20,234 nucleotides of DNA from SIG672 sp045535095 (GCA_045535095.1 JAZSKY010000011.1:1-20234), one strand, 5' to 3'; positions 6,475 through 14,281 are shown, counted from the stretch's first letter. Program-made: numbers and translations. The notes: a model not told the origin generated them from the letters alone.

Positions 6475-7413
6475 TCAGTTTATTTCGATGCCGTAAAAAT
6501 CCTTCATCATTTCCCTGATCTCATATCTGTACGCACCGGAGGTAGCCGCTCCGTATCTCGTTACGGATATCGAGCCTGCACAGTTTGCAAATTTGAGAGC
6601 GCTCAGAATATCCATACCCTCTCCAAGTGCAACCGAGAGACCTCCGTTGAAGGCATCTCCTGCGCCCGTTGTATCAACTGCTTTAAGAAGCTTCGTTGCT
6701 ACCGAAAAGCTTTCTTTCTCGTTTGCGAAATACACTCCTCTTTTTCCGAGGGTTATGACGACGTTCTTGACGCCGAGCTTCATTATCTCGTCTGCCGCTC
6801 TGCGCGCATCCTCTTCACTTTCGATCTTGACACCCGAATAAAACTCAGCCTCAGTCTCGTTAGGTGTGAAATAATCAATATTTGCAAGTATATCATTTGG
6901 CAGCGCTCTGAGAGGCGCAGGATTCAGAATTACCGTTTTTTGGTATTTTTTGGCAAGTCTGATTCCTTCGTAAATAGGCTCAAGACCGGTCTCAAGCTGA
7001 GTGAGAAAAACGTCACAGCTTGCAAATTCGCTCTCCGCTTCCCTGACGTTTTCCGCAGAAAGCTCCGCATTTGCTCCTGGAATTACAACGATCTTGTTCT
7101 GTCCGTTTTCAGCGCTGACCTCGATGACCGCGCTTCCGGTCGGAACGGTTTCGCTGCGCGAGATGTACTTATCCGACATTCCTTCCTTATTATAATGATC
7201 GGTAATAACACCCGACAGAACGTCGTTTCCGATGCGAGAGATCATACAGACGTCTCCGCCCGCTCTTGCCGCGGCACACGCCTGATTTCCGCCCTTTCCT
7301 CCGGGGCCGAACTTGATATCGTCTCCTGTAATCGTTTCCCCGTCGCGTGCAAAACGGCTCGCGTACGCGGTAATATCAACGTTAAGACTTCCTACAACAA
7401 TAATTTTAGCCAT
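6475..7413 (-). CDS. rbsK: Ribokinase (PfkB family)
   Basis: Ribokinase phosphorylates D-ribose to ribose-5-phosphate with ATP in the cytoplasm. The 312-aa length is normal. Family motifs are complete: N-terminal VGSLNVDI, sugar-binding GGKGGNQA (38-45), NPAP (164-167), TPNETE (183-188), and the catalytic DTTGAGDAF (247-255) with Asp253. The C-terminal TRYGAATSG matches the ribokinase-type monovalent-cation site, and I call ribokinase rather than fructokinase from it and GGKGGNQ. GAGG lies eight bases before the ATG. No ribose transporter or repressor gene is adjacent, so the ribose may come from nucleoside turnover. It has its own promoter and terminator. Confidence 0.92.
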   Translation of the reverse strand: MAKIIVVGSLNVDITAYASRFARDGETITGDDIKFGPGGKGGNQACAAARAGGDVCMISRIGNDVLSGVITDHYNKEGMSDKYISRSETVPTGSAVIEVSAENGQNKIVVIPGANAELSAENVREAESEFASCDVFLTQLETGLEPIYEGIRLAKKYQKTVILNPAPLRALPNDILANIDYFTPNETEAEFYSGVKIESEEDARRAADEIMKLGVKNVVITLGKRGVYFANEKESFSVATKLLKAVDTTGAGDAFNGGLSVALGEGMDILSALKFANCAGSISVTRYGAATSGAYRYEIREMMKDFYGIEIN

Positions 7414-7444
7414 AATAATAACCTCACAGCATTTTTATACGAAC

Positions 7445-7473
7445 AGTATAGCATAAAAAGACCGTAAAATCAA
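7445..7473 (-). promoter_or_regulatory. Promoter of the ribokinase gene
   Basis: On the minus strand TTGATT (7473-7468), a 17-bp spacer and TATACT (7450-7445) lie 32 bp upstream of the ATG. Confidence 0.75.
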
Positions 7474-7484
7474 TAGTTTTACAA

Positions 7485-7525
7485 TAAAAATCAGACTCAC
7501 GACGCATATTGCGCGGTGAGTCTGA
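7485..7525 (-). terminator. Terminator of the feo operon
   Basis: TCAGACTCAC (7491-7500) and GTGAGTCTGA (7516-7525) are perfect complements. On the minus strand the stem is followed by TTTTTATT. It lies just after the Cys-rich mini-gene's stop codon. Confidence 0.9.
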
Positions 7526-7531
7526 TAAGCG

Positions 7532-7675
7532 TTATTTACAGCAGCTATTCTTTTGACATTCAGAGCTGTACGGACAGCCGATGCACTTTCTTCCCTTTTT
7601 CTTTTGCTTTATTATGTAAGAAAGCGCGCCGCCGACTATGATAACAACGGCTAAAATTACAAGTAATTTTTCCAT
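7532..7675 (-). CDS. FeoB-associated Cys-rich membrane mini-protein
   Basis: This 47-residue reading frame starts MEKLLVILAVVIIVGG. A single membrane helix (residues 3-21) is followed by a Lys-rich linker and a Cys cluster (KCIGCPYSSECQKNSCCK, five cysteines). That layout matches the FeoB-associated Cys-rich membrane protein family found at the end of feo operons in Bacillota. AGGAG lies seven bases before the ATG, and the gap from the feoB stop is 17 bp. A role in Fe2+ uptake, perhaps metal handling at the cytoplasmic face, is inferred from its family context. It is easily missed because of its size. Confidence 0.88.
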   Translation of the reverse strand: MEKLLVILAVVIIVGGALSYIIKQKKKGRKCIGCPYSSECQKNSCCK

Positions 7676-7692
7676 AATAAACTCCTAAATCT

Positions 7693-9690
7693 TTACTTTT
7701 CTTCGGTAATTACGGCACTTTTCTTTGCTCTTGCAATAAGAAGCAACACCGAGAGCGCGAATATGAGGACTATCGACCAGCCGAGAATCGTCATCCAAAG
7801 CTCGGGAGCCTTCCCGCTTGTTATAAGAGTTCCGAAGAAATATACGGCAAAGCCGAGCGTATAACCTACACCGAGCTGGAGTCCGATGCCTGCAAAGAGC
7901 CACTTTCTACTGCGAAGCTCTGCCGCCATCGCTCCGATAGCCGCAAAGCAAGGGGGTGTAAACAGGTTGAATGCAAGGTAAGCAAGCGCCGCTACCGTGC
8001 TTATTCCAAGCGCGGACGATATTCCGCTTGCCGCTCCGCTCTCCATTGCAAGCTCCTCGGTGTTTATAAGATTCGTGATAGCGTAGCAGGTTGCAACCGT
8101 TCCGACAACGTTTTCCTTTGCGATAAATCCCGTAATGGTTGCCGCCGCAAGCTGCCAAGAAACGATACCGATAACAGGTGCGAAAAGATATGCAAACGGA
8201 CTTGCAATTCCCGCAAGGATCGACTGATCGGCATTCTCTACGAGCGTAAAGCTCCAGGAGAAATTCTGCATAACGTGGACTGCGAAATTACAAACGAGTA
8301 TAACAGTTCCCGCCTTGACGATAAATGACCAGCCTCTCTGACACATCGAGAGCGCCGCGCGAGGAATACTCGGAAATCTGTAATCGGGCAGCTCTATTAT
8401 AAAGAAGGAACGTTTTTTATTCCCCGTCACCTGATTTACAAGAAGCGCGCACACGAAAATAATGATTATTCCAAGGAAATACATCGATGCTCCCACCCAT
8501 GCAGATCCCGAGAAAAATGCGCCTGCAAAAAGCGAAATAACCGGAAGCTTTGCTCCGCACGGCATAAAGGGTGCAAGTATCGCAGTCGCCTTGCGCTCAC
8601 GCTCGGAGCGGATCGTACGGCACGCCATAACTCCGGGGACTGCACATCCCGTTCCTATTATAAACGGAATTATAGATTTCCCCGAAAGGCCGACCTTTTT
8701 AAAGATCGGATCAAGCACCATCGTAGCGCGCGCCATATAGCCGCAGTCCTCGAGAAGTGCTATCAGGAAGTACATTACCATAACGAGCGGCAAGAAGCCT
8801 ACAATGGCGATAAATCCGCCTATAATGCCGTCGAGGAGTATCGACGACCAGATGCTTTCCGTGTTTATCGACTCGGCAATAAGATCTCTTCCGCCCTCAA
8901 GCAGAGACGAAAGATAATCCGCGATCCAGACCGCAGGACCTGTCTGCGAGAGCCAGAAAACGGCGTACATAACGAGCGCAAATATCGGAAGTCCGAGCCA
9001 TCTGCTCGTGAGAATTTTATCCGCAGTATCGTGCGCTTTTTTGTTTGCCGCGCCTTCACTTTTGCGCTCTACCGAGGCGGCGATCTGCTTTACAAATTCA
9101 AAACGCTTTTTGTCCGACTCAAGCACCGCGTCTCTGTCAGAAAGATCGATATTTCCGCCAAAAAACGGAGCTTTTTGCTCCTTTCCGACGAGCGAGACAG
9201 CGCAGAAAATAAGCTGCTTCAAGCCGTATTTCTTCGAGCCAGAGGTATTAACAACCGGGCATCCGAGCCTTTCGGAGAGCGCGTCCACGTCTATCTGAAC
9301 GCTTCTCTTCTCGCTGACGTCCGATTTGTTGAGCGCTATAACGGTGGGAATACCAAGCTCCAAAAGCTGAGTCGTGAAGAAAAGACTTCTTTCAAGACTC
9401 GTTACGTCAACAATATTTACAATAACGTCGGGAGATGCGTTTTTAACGTATTCGCTCGCGATAGACTCCTCTGACGTAAAGGGCGACATAGAATAAGCGC
9501 CCGGCAGGTCAACTGCCACTATATCGGCTCCCTTGCCGTATCTTTTACTGACAGAATGCTCGATCTTATCGACCGTAACACCCGCCCAGTTTCCAACCTT
9601 TTCGCTTTCACCCGTCAGCGCGTTATATACGGTTGTCTTTCCGCTGTTCGGGTTACCTGCAAGAGCTATTTTCAACTTCTTTTCCTCCAT
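7693..9690 (-). CDS. feoB: Ferrous iron transporter FeoB
   Basis: FeoB imports Fe2+ through the cytoplasmic membrane, gated by an N-terminal GTPase. The 665-aa length is typical of clostridial FeoB. The G domain shows GNPNSGKT (G1, 12-19), DLPG (G3, 61-64) and NKSD (G4, 121-124). It is followed by the multi-helix permease with two Gate-type repeats (GCAVPGVMACRT, then the FIAKENVVGT region) and FTPPCFAAIGAMAAE near the end. The ATG at 9690 has only a weak ribosome binding site. A TTG at 9675, giving a start MKIALAGNPN, has GGAGG eight bases upstream and is an alternative. It sits between feoA and the Cys-rich mini-gene, with a palindromic operator-like site just before it. Confidence 0.97.
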   Translation of the reverse strand: MEEKKLKIALAGNPNSGKTTVYNALTGESEKVGNWAGVTVDKIEHSVSKRYGKGADIVAVDLPGAYSMSPFTSEESIASEYVKNASPDVIVNIVDVTSLERSLFFTTQLLELGIPTVIALNKSDVSEKRSVQIDVDALSERLGCPVVNTSGSKKYGLKQLIFCAVSLVGKEQKAPFFGGNIDLSDRDAVLESDKKRFEFVKQIAASVERKSEGAANKKAHDTADKILTSRWLGLPIFALVMYAVFWLSQTGPAVWIADYLSSLLEGGRDLIAESINTESIWSSILLDGIIGGFIAIVGFLPLVMVMYFLIALLEDCGYMARATMVLDPIFKKVGLSGKSIIPFIIGTGCAVPGVMACRTIRSERERKATAILAPFMPCGAKLPVISLFAGAFFSGSAWVGASMYFLGIIIIFVCALLVNQVTGNKKRSFFIIELPDYRFPSIPRAALSMCQRGWSFIVKAGTVILVCNFAVHVMQNFSWSFTLVENADQSILAGIASPFAYLFAPVIGIVSWQLAAATITGFIAKENVVGTVATCYAITNLINTEELAMESGAASGISSALGISTVAALAYLAFNLFTPPCFAAIGAMAAELRSRKWLFAGIGLQLGVGYTLGFAVYFFGTLITSGKAPELWMTILGWSIVLIFALSVLLLIARAKKSAVITEEK

Positions 9691-9699
9691 AATTCTCTG

Positions 9700-9719
9700 C
9701 AGTTAGTCTCTGCTAACTG
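9700..9719 (-). promoter_or_regulatory. Palindromic operator-like site before feoB
   Basis: CAGTTAGCAGAGACTAACTG on the minus strand: arms CAGTTAG/CTAACTG around CAGAGA. It closely matches the site upstream of feoA and lies in the 49-bp feoA-feoB gap, ten bases before the feoB ATG. It may be a second regulator site or a duplicated fragment. No clear promoter precedes it. Confidence 0.6.
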
Positions 9720-9739
9720 TTCCGCAAAAATAAAATACT

Positions 9740-9952
9740 TTAAATTAAAATCGACTTTGCAAGATGCGTATCTATCGCGTATCTTACGTCCTTTACCGAA
9801 ATTATACATCCTCCGCTTATATGCGAAACGAGTGTAAGCTTCTCACCCTCATAGCATCCAAGCGAAAAAAGAAAGGCGTTCAGTTCTCTGTCATTTGTGA
9901 CGATACTCTTGACGAGATATTCTCTTCCCTCCTGTGCATCGCGCAGGTTCAT
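9740..9952 (-). CDS. feoA: Ferrous iron transport protein FeoA
   Basis: FeoA is a small SH3-like cytoplasmic protein required by FeoB. The 70-aa length is normal. The sequence has the family pattern: a short N-terminal strand with Leu-Arg, then FLFSLGCYEGEKLTLVSHIS (usual form LxxLGLxxGxxIxV), a GGCIISVKDVRYAID strand and a terminal AKSILI. The ribosome binding site AAGGAGGG lies close before the ATG. It is the first gene of feoA-feoB-mini-gene, expressed from the promoter at 9993-10021, with a palindrome covering the predicted transcription start. Confidence 0.93.
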   Translation of the reverse strand: MNLRDAQEGREYLVKSIVTNDRELNAFLFSLGCYEGEKLTLVSHISGGCIISVKDVRYAIDTHLAKSILI

Positions 9953-9968
9953 ATAATTCCCTCCTTTC

Positions 9969-9986
9969 AGTTAGCCTCTGCTAACT
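9969..9986 (-). promoter_or_regulatory. Palindromic operator at the feo transcription start
   Basis: AGTTAGCAGAGGCTAACT is an inverted repeat with arms AGTTAGC/GCTAACT and loop AGAG. It begins seven bases downstream of the -10 box, so a bound repressor would block initiation. Position and gene content suggest an iron- or manganese-responsive DtxR/MntR-type or Fur-type regulator, but the exact family cannot be read from the site. Confidence 0.75.
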
Positions 9987-9992
9987 TAGGTT

Positions 9993-10021
9993 ATTATACA
10001 AAAAAACTCTTGATTTGTCAA
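9993..10021 (-). promoter_or_regulatory. Promoter of the feo operon
   Basis: Perfect consensus on the minus strand: TTGACA (10021-10016), a 17-bp spacer and TATAAT (9998-9993). The -35 box and spacer are also the terminator hairpin and T-tract of the preceding MocR-type gene. Confidence 0.9.
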
Positions 10022-10024
10022 GAG
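10000..10024 (-). terminator. Terminator of the MocR-type gene, fused with the feo promoter
   Basis: On the minus strand CTCTTGA, loop CAAA, TCAAGAG, then seven Ts. The 7-bp stem starts 13 bp after the upstream gene's stop codon and embeds the feo -35 box. Confidence 0.75.
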
Positions 10025-10036
10025 CTTTTTGAAAAT

Positions 10037-11098
10037 TTATTTAATTTCTTTCATCTTTCTTCTAACTCGGTTCAGATGCCTCTCAAAATTACCGCTCGTT
10101 ATGAATTCCGCAAGGACGTACTGATCGATAACCGGCACAGTACACGAATACATGCTCATCTTTTCGTCGTATCTTTCAAGGAGTGCGCTCGGGATAACTG
10201 CATACCCCATACGCATAGACGGCGACAGACTTTTTGAAAAGGTATTCATATATATTACTCTGTCTCCGTGGTCGAGCGAATAAAGGGGCTCAATCGGATT
10301 TCCGGGGATGAAAAACTCGCTGTCAAAATCGTCCTCGATTATATATCCATTATTTTTATCGGCAAACGCGAGATATTCGTGTCTTTTTCGTGCGCTCGCA
10401 GTCACTCCCGAGGGATAACTGTGAAAGGGTGTGACGTGTAAAACGTCCGCCTTTGATTTTCCAAGAGACTCGCTCTCGATGCCGTCAGATCCCATTTTCA
10501 GCTTCTCGAGAGTCACGCCCATTCCGCTGTAAACGGTCTCTATCTGCGCGTATGAAGGATCTTCTATTGCGTATATCTTATCACGTCCGAGAAGGCGAAC
10601 GAGAGTATCGTAGAGCTGCTCTGCACCCGATCCGATGATTATTCTTTCAGGCTCTGCGTACATTCCGCGGTATCTGTAAAGATACTCTGATATAGCGTTA
10701 CGAAGGACGGCACAGCCCTTCGCGGGCGATTTTACAAAGAGTCTCTCTCCTTTATCTGACATAACCTTGCGCAGAGTCTTGAACCATACCGAATATTCAA
10801 AATCTCCAACGGGAGGATCGCTCTCCTCGCTTAGCAGCGGCAGAGTGTGCGCTCCGCCCGTCTTTTCCTTATAGACCGCGTTAAGCTCGGCAACGAAATA
10901 TCCGCTTCTCTCGCGCGAGACAATATATCCCTCGTCCGAGAGGAGATCGTACGCGCTTTGAACGGTTATAACGCTGACGCTTGCCATATCTGCCATTATT
11001 CTTTTAGAAGGAAGCTTTTCATACGCCTTGTATTCGCCCGACAGTATCTTTTCCTTCAGCGATTTATACAGAGCGTAGTATTTCTTTTCGCTTTTCAT
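10037..11098 (-). CDS. MocR/PdxR-type GntR regulator with short aminotransferase domain
   Basis: MocR proteins join a GntR winged helix to an aminotransferase-like PLP domain. Residues 1-70 are the DNA-binding part (YKSLKEKILSGEYKAYEKLPSKR, then SVITVQSAYDLLSDEGYI). The class I aminotransferase fold follows, with GSGAEQLYDTL, IIEDDFDSEF and the PLP lysine at 289 (FSKSLSPSMRMGY). The protein stops at 353 aa, only 64 residues after that lysine; family members normally run about 90-100 residues further. The small C-terminal subdomain therefore appears missing, with no remnant in the next 80 bp. It is divergent from a pyridoxal/pyridoxamine kinase gene, so a PdxR-like, PLP-sensing role is likely by context. 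It could be a working short form or a decaying gene. The AGGAG before the ATG is about 15 bases away, farther than usual. Confidence 0.85.
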   Translation of the reverse strand: MKSEKKYYALYKSLKEKILSGEYKAYEKLPSKRIMADMASVSVITVQSAYDLLSDEGYIVSRERSGYFVAELNAVYKEKTGGAHTLPLLSEESDPPVGDFEYSVWFKTLRKVMSDKGERLFVKSPAKGCAVLRNAISEYLYRYRGMYAEPERIIIGSGAEQLYDTLVRLLGRDKIYAIEDPSYAQIETVYSGMGVTLEKLKMGSDGIESESLGKSKADVLHVTPFHSYPSGVTASARKRHEYLAFADKNNGYIIEDDFDSEFFIPGNPIEPLYSLDHGDRVIYMNTFSKSLSPSMRMGYAVIPSALLERYDEKMSMYSCTVPVIDQYVLAEFITSGNFERHLNRVRRKMKEIK

Positions 11099-11121
11099 CT
11101 GGTTATATAAAATACTCCTGT

Positions 11122-11157
11122 TTTGGTAATTTACTTATTATCAAAAATGATTATAAT
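11122..11157 (+). promoter_or_regulatory. Candidate promoter and operator of the kinase gene
   Basis: TATAAT at 11152-11157 with a weak -35 (TTTACT, 11130-11135, 16-bp spacer) lies ahead of the kinase gene. An imperfect inverted repeat TTTGGTAA/TTATCAAA (11122-11145, one mismatch) covers the -35 area and is a plausible site for the divergent MocR-type regulator. Confidence 0.5.
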
Positions 11158-11191
11158 ACATTTATAACGATTTGTAAAGAGGTAAAAACAA

Positions 11192-12025
11192 ATGTCATAC
11201 AAAAAAGTTCTCACAATTCAGGATATTTCATGTATCGGACAGTGCTCTCTGACCGTTGCTCTGCCTGTTATTTCGGCTTGCGGCGTTGAGACCTGCGTTC
11301 TCCCCTCTGCCGTTCTTTCGACTCATACGGCAGGATTTTCGGGCTATACCTTCCGCGATCTCACAGACGATATGCCTTCTATCCGCGCACATTGGGAAAA
11401 GGAAAACATCAAGTTTGATGCGATCTATACCGGATATCTCGGAAGCGCAAAGCAGATCGAGTACGTTATGGACATCTTCGCATCCTGCGCGAAGGATTCC
11501 TGCGCAAGGATAGTTGACCCTGCAATGGCAGACGGCGGAAAGCTCTATCCCGGATTCGACCTTGAATTCGTAAAGGAAATGGCAAAGCTCTGCGCAAGCG
11601 CAGACTACATCATTCCCAACATCACCGAGGCTTGCTTCCTTACCGGAGTTGAGTACAAGACAAGCTACGACAGAGAGTATATCGACACTCTTCTCGACAA
11701 GCTGACCGCTCTCGGAGTAAAGAACGTAATACTCACCGGAGTCAGCTATGAAAGCGGAAAGACCGGAATAGTTATCTATGAAAACGGCAAGTATTCGTAC
11801 TACCAGCACGATTTCCTTCCTAACAGCTGCCACGGAACGGGCGATATTTACGCATCTGCATTCGTTGGCGCCTTCGCTCGCGGAAAGAACGCGTACGACA
11901 GCGCAAAGATCGCTGCGGACTATACCGTAGAGTGCATCAAGGCTACCGCAAAGGAAGATAACCACTGGTACGGCGCAAAGTTCGAAACCGAGCTTTCTTA
12001 CCTTATAAACGCAATAAACAAGTAA
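11192..12025 (+). CDS. pdxK: Pyridoxal/pyridoxamine kinase
   Basis: This 277-aa ribokinase-superfamily enzyme phosphorylates B6 vitamers at the 5' position with ATP, salvaging them to PLP or PMP. Visible features: N-terminal QDISCIGQCSLTVALPVISA, STHTAGFSGY at the substrate site, VDPAMAD (108-114), PNITEACFLTG, and the catalytic anion-hole motif HGTGDIYASAF with Asp218. The overall pattern matches the pyridoxamine-kinase branch (PdxY/PdxK-like) rather than ThiD. GAGG lies about nine bases before the ATG. The divergent MocR-type gene fits B6-dependent regulation. A bidirectional terminator follows the stop codon. Confidence 0.92.
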   Translation: MSYKKVLTIQDISCIGQCSLTVALPVISACGVETCVLPSAVLSTHTAGFSGYTFRDLTDDMPSIRAHWEKENIKFDAIYTGYLGSAKQIEYVMDIFASCAKDSCARIVDPAMADGGKLYPGFDLEFVKEMAKLCASADYIIPNITEACFLTGVEYKTSYDREYIDTLLDKLTALGVKNVILTGVSYESGKTGIVIYENGKYSYYQHDFLPNSCHGTGDIYASAFVGAFARGKNAYDSAKIAADYTVECIKATAKEDNHWYGAKFETELSYLINAINK

Positions 12026-12062
12026 AAAATATCCCACAGACCTCTGTCTGTGGGACTTTTTT
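12024..12062. terminator. Bidirectional terminator between convergent genes
   Basis: TCCCACAGAC (12032-12041) and GTCTGTGGGA (12046-12055) form a 10-bp stem with a 4-nt loop. A-run and T-run flanks serve the kinase gene on the plus strand and the AraC-type gene on the minus strand; the T-run overlaps the latter's stop codon. Confidence 0.92.
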
Positions 12063-12885
12063 ATCTAAGCTGCTTTCTGTACTCGCTCGGGGTTACTCCA
12101 TAGTGCTTTTTAAACACCCTATTAAAATAGGTGACGTTACTGAAGCCGACCTTCATTGAAATTGTAATAACCGTATCGCCCGTTTTAGTTAGTAGTTCCC
12201 TTCCTCGCTCAATTCGGCGAAGATTTACCCACTCACTGAAGGTGAGTCCCGTCTTCTTCTTGAAAAGACGACCGAGATATTTCTCGTTATAATGGAATAT
12301 TTTTGCAAGAAGAGATATGTCTATATCGTATTCAAGGTTTGCCTCTATGTAGCTTTTAAGGTTTTCAAGCAGAGGATCAAACTCGCCGGGCGCCGTCTTG
12401 CTCGGACACAGATCAAGTATCATTCTGATATAGCTTTCAATAAGCGTTCCTGCCGTCTCGCACTTTTCTATTGAAAAATCGGTCTCCGCGGTCTTAATAA
12501 GATCCCCCTTGCCCGAGAGCCTTTCGCAAAGCTTTTGCGAGTCGTTTTTACTCGGCAGAATGTTTCCGATAAATATTATACTGACTACCTCGTCGTCTAT
12601 AACGACAGGACGCGTATATTCGTATATACCGTTGATGCAAAGTCCTCCAAACGGCTTCTTTTCGGAAAGTGCCTTCTTTATAGCCGAATTTCTGCAATAA
12701 AAGCAGCGCTTATATCCGTTAGGACGCGACTTCATTTCAGCGCATATCGGACTCGTGTGTATCTCCTTTTCAGACGGAAGAGAAAGCTTTTCGTTTCCGT
12801 GAGCGCCGAAAAACAAAACTCCGATATGAAGCCTTGTGCCGTATTCAAGACAGTCAATAAGGTCGTTTAAAGTACTGTAATCCAT
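12061..12885 (-). CDS. AraC family regulator with PocR-type sensor domain
   Basis: This is a two-part regulator of about 274 aa. The N-terminal half resembles the PocR sensory domain: a cysteine in SPICAEM, a YKRCFYCRN CxxC pair, GGLCINGI, then RPVVIDDEVVSIIFIGNI. The four conserved cysteines could bind metal or act in redox sensing; the ligand is unknown. The C-terminal 100 residues are a double helix-turn-helix AraC domain (ISLLAKIFHYNEKYLGRLFK and VGFSNVTYFNRVFKKHYGVT). I chose the ATG at 12885 because GAGGG lies five bases upstream; an in-frame ATG at 12900 has no ribosome binding site. It is divergent from the FAD oxidoreductase gene, its likely target. Confidence 0.88.
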   Translation of the reverse strand: MDYSTLNDLIDCLEYGTRLHIGVLFFGAHGNEKLSLPSEKEIHTSPICAEMKSRPNGYKRCFYCRNSAIKKALSEKKPFGGLCINGIYEYTRPVVIDDEVVSIIFIGNILPSKNDSQKLCERLSGKGDLIKTAETDFSIEKCETAGTLIESYIRMILDLCPSKTAPGEFDPLLENLKSYIEANLEYDIDISLLAKIFHYNEKYLGRLFKKKTGLTFSEWVNLRRIERGRELLTKTGDTVITISMKVGFSNVTYFNRVFKKHYGVTPSEYRKQLR

Positions 12886-12919
12886 ACATTCCCTCAACAT
12901 CTTATATAAATATATTCAA

Positions 12920-12948
12920 ATTATATCATAAAAGTTTCGTTTGTTCAA
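12920..12948 (-). promoter_or_regulatory. Promoter of the AraC-type regulator
   Basis: On the minus strand TTGAAC (12948-12943), a 17-bp spacer and a perfect TATAAT (12925-12920). Confidence 0.8.
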
Positions 12949-13027
12949 GATTAGTTTTCTTAAAATATAAGTTTTTTGTATTTTTTTGTGATATTATTGT
13001 AACATACCTTTGAAAGGAAATATTATT

Positions 13028-14281
13028 ATGAAGAAATACGATCTTACAGTTGTCGGCGGAGGACTCTCGGGAGTGTCTGCCGCTGTTGCCGCCGCAAGAG
13101 AGGGGCTTTCGGTCCTGCTTATTGAAAAAAGCGGAACTCTCGGCGGTGCTATATCGAACAACCTCGTTTATCCCTTTATGCGTTACTGGACTCTCGGAGA
13201 GGATAAAAAGGTATCAAATCATCTGAGCGGCGGTCTTTTTGCCGAGATGAGAGAGCGAGAGAAGAAATACACGAGCGAGTTTTCGCTTATGCGCTTCAAG
13301 CCCGAATATTTCAAGCTTATCCTTGACGATATGGTAAGCGAGGCTGGTGTTGACCTTCTTTTACACTCTTCCCTTTGCAGTGTAAACACGAAAGATGGCA
13401 AGATAGAAAGTATTGACGTTATCACTGACGCGGGAATTATGACTATCGAGTCCGATTTCTTTATCGACGCAACAGGAGACGGAAATCTCTTTGCGCTCGC
13501 AGGCTGTGATTATCAGCTCGGACGCGAGAGCGACGGTCTCTGCCAGCCGATGACTACTTGCTTCAGAATGAGCGGTGTTGACGTTGACCTGTTCAAGAAG
13601 GACTTTGTCACGCTCAATCAAAAATACAAGGAGCTTCAGCAAAACGGCGAGATAAAGAATCCTCGGGAGGATATTCTCGTATTCTACGGAATCGGAGAGG
13701 GTGTCGTCCATTTCAACACAACGAGAGTTGTAAAGCTTGATCCGACAAATCCCTTCGACAGAAGCCGCGCCGAGCTTATCGCACGCCGTCAGGTGTATGA
13801 AATGGAGCTTTTCCTCAAAAAGCACTCGAAAGCGTTTGAAAAAAGCTCGCTTATATCTATTGCCTCCGAAATCGGCGTAAGAGAAAGCCGCAAGCTCAAG
13901 GGCGTCTATATTCTCACAGTACACGATCTCAAAAATCTCACGTATTTTGACGATGCAATCGCGCTCGGAAACTACGATATCGACATTCATAACCCCGCAG
14001 GCTCGGGAACGTCACACTACTATTTCAAGGGCGAGGAGAGATATTCTATTCCCTACCGCTCGCTTCTCCCGAAAGAGTATGATAACCTTCTCGTAGCAGG
14101 ACGATGCCTCTCTGCAACGCACGAGGCTCAGGCATCGGTAAGAATTATGCCGATCTGCGCAACGCTTGGCGAGGCGGCAGGTACAGCTGCGGCGCTCGCG
14201 TACAAAACGAAGGCGAGCGCACACACGCTTGACACAAATCTCCTTCGTGAGACTCTTATCAAAAACGGAGCAATACTCTAA
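13028..14281 (+). CDS. FAD-dependent oxidoreductase (FAD_oxidored family)
   Basis: This 417-aa flavoprotein has an N-terminal Rossmann fingerprint GGGLSG (residues 10-15) with the ribose-binding acidic residue Glu33 (LLIEKSGTLGG). A DATGDG motif follows, and the C-terminal FAD closure is LLVAGRCLSATHEAQASVRIMP. This matches the family of FAD-dependent oxidoreductases common in gut Bacillota and often linked to sugar or aromatic degradation; the substrate is unknown. The ATG at 13028 is chosen because AAAGGA lies nine bases before it; an upstream in-frame TTG at 13010 would place that SD inside the gene. It is divergent from the PocR-AraC gene, which suggests induction by a PocR-sensed ligand. 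A shared terminator separates it from argH. Confidence 0.88.
   Translation: MKKYDLTVVGGGLSGVSAAVAAAREGLSVLLIEKSGTLGGAISNNLVYPFMRYWTLGEDKKVSNHLSGGLFAEMREREKKYTSEFSLMRFKPEYFKLILDDMVSEAGVDLLLHSSLCSVNTKDGKIESIDVITDAGIMTIESDFFIDATGDGNLFALAGCDYQLGRESDGLCQPMTTCFRMSGVDVDLFKKDFVTLNQKYKELQQNGEIKNPREDILVFYGIGEGVVHFNTTRVVKLDPTNPFDRSRAELIARRQVYEMELFLKKHSKAFEKSSLISIASEIGVRESRKLKGVYILTVHDLKNLTYFDDAIALGNYDIDIHNPAGSGTSHYYFKGEERYSIPYRSLLPKEYDNLLVAGRCLSATHEAQASVRIMPICATLGEAAGTAAALAYKTKASAHTLDTNLLRETLIKNGAIL

Noticed and set aside
6257..7467. Plus-strand open frames (79 and 334 codons) across the intergenic array and ribokinase
   Set aside because: The first runs through repeats with no ribosome binding site; the second is antisense to ribokinase, whose motifs are complete.
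11228..12037. 269-codon minus-strand frame opposite the kinase gene
   Set aside because: The plus strand has a full kinase with catalytic motif and ribosome binding site; the minus frame has neither and runs into the terminator.
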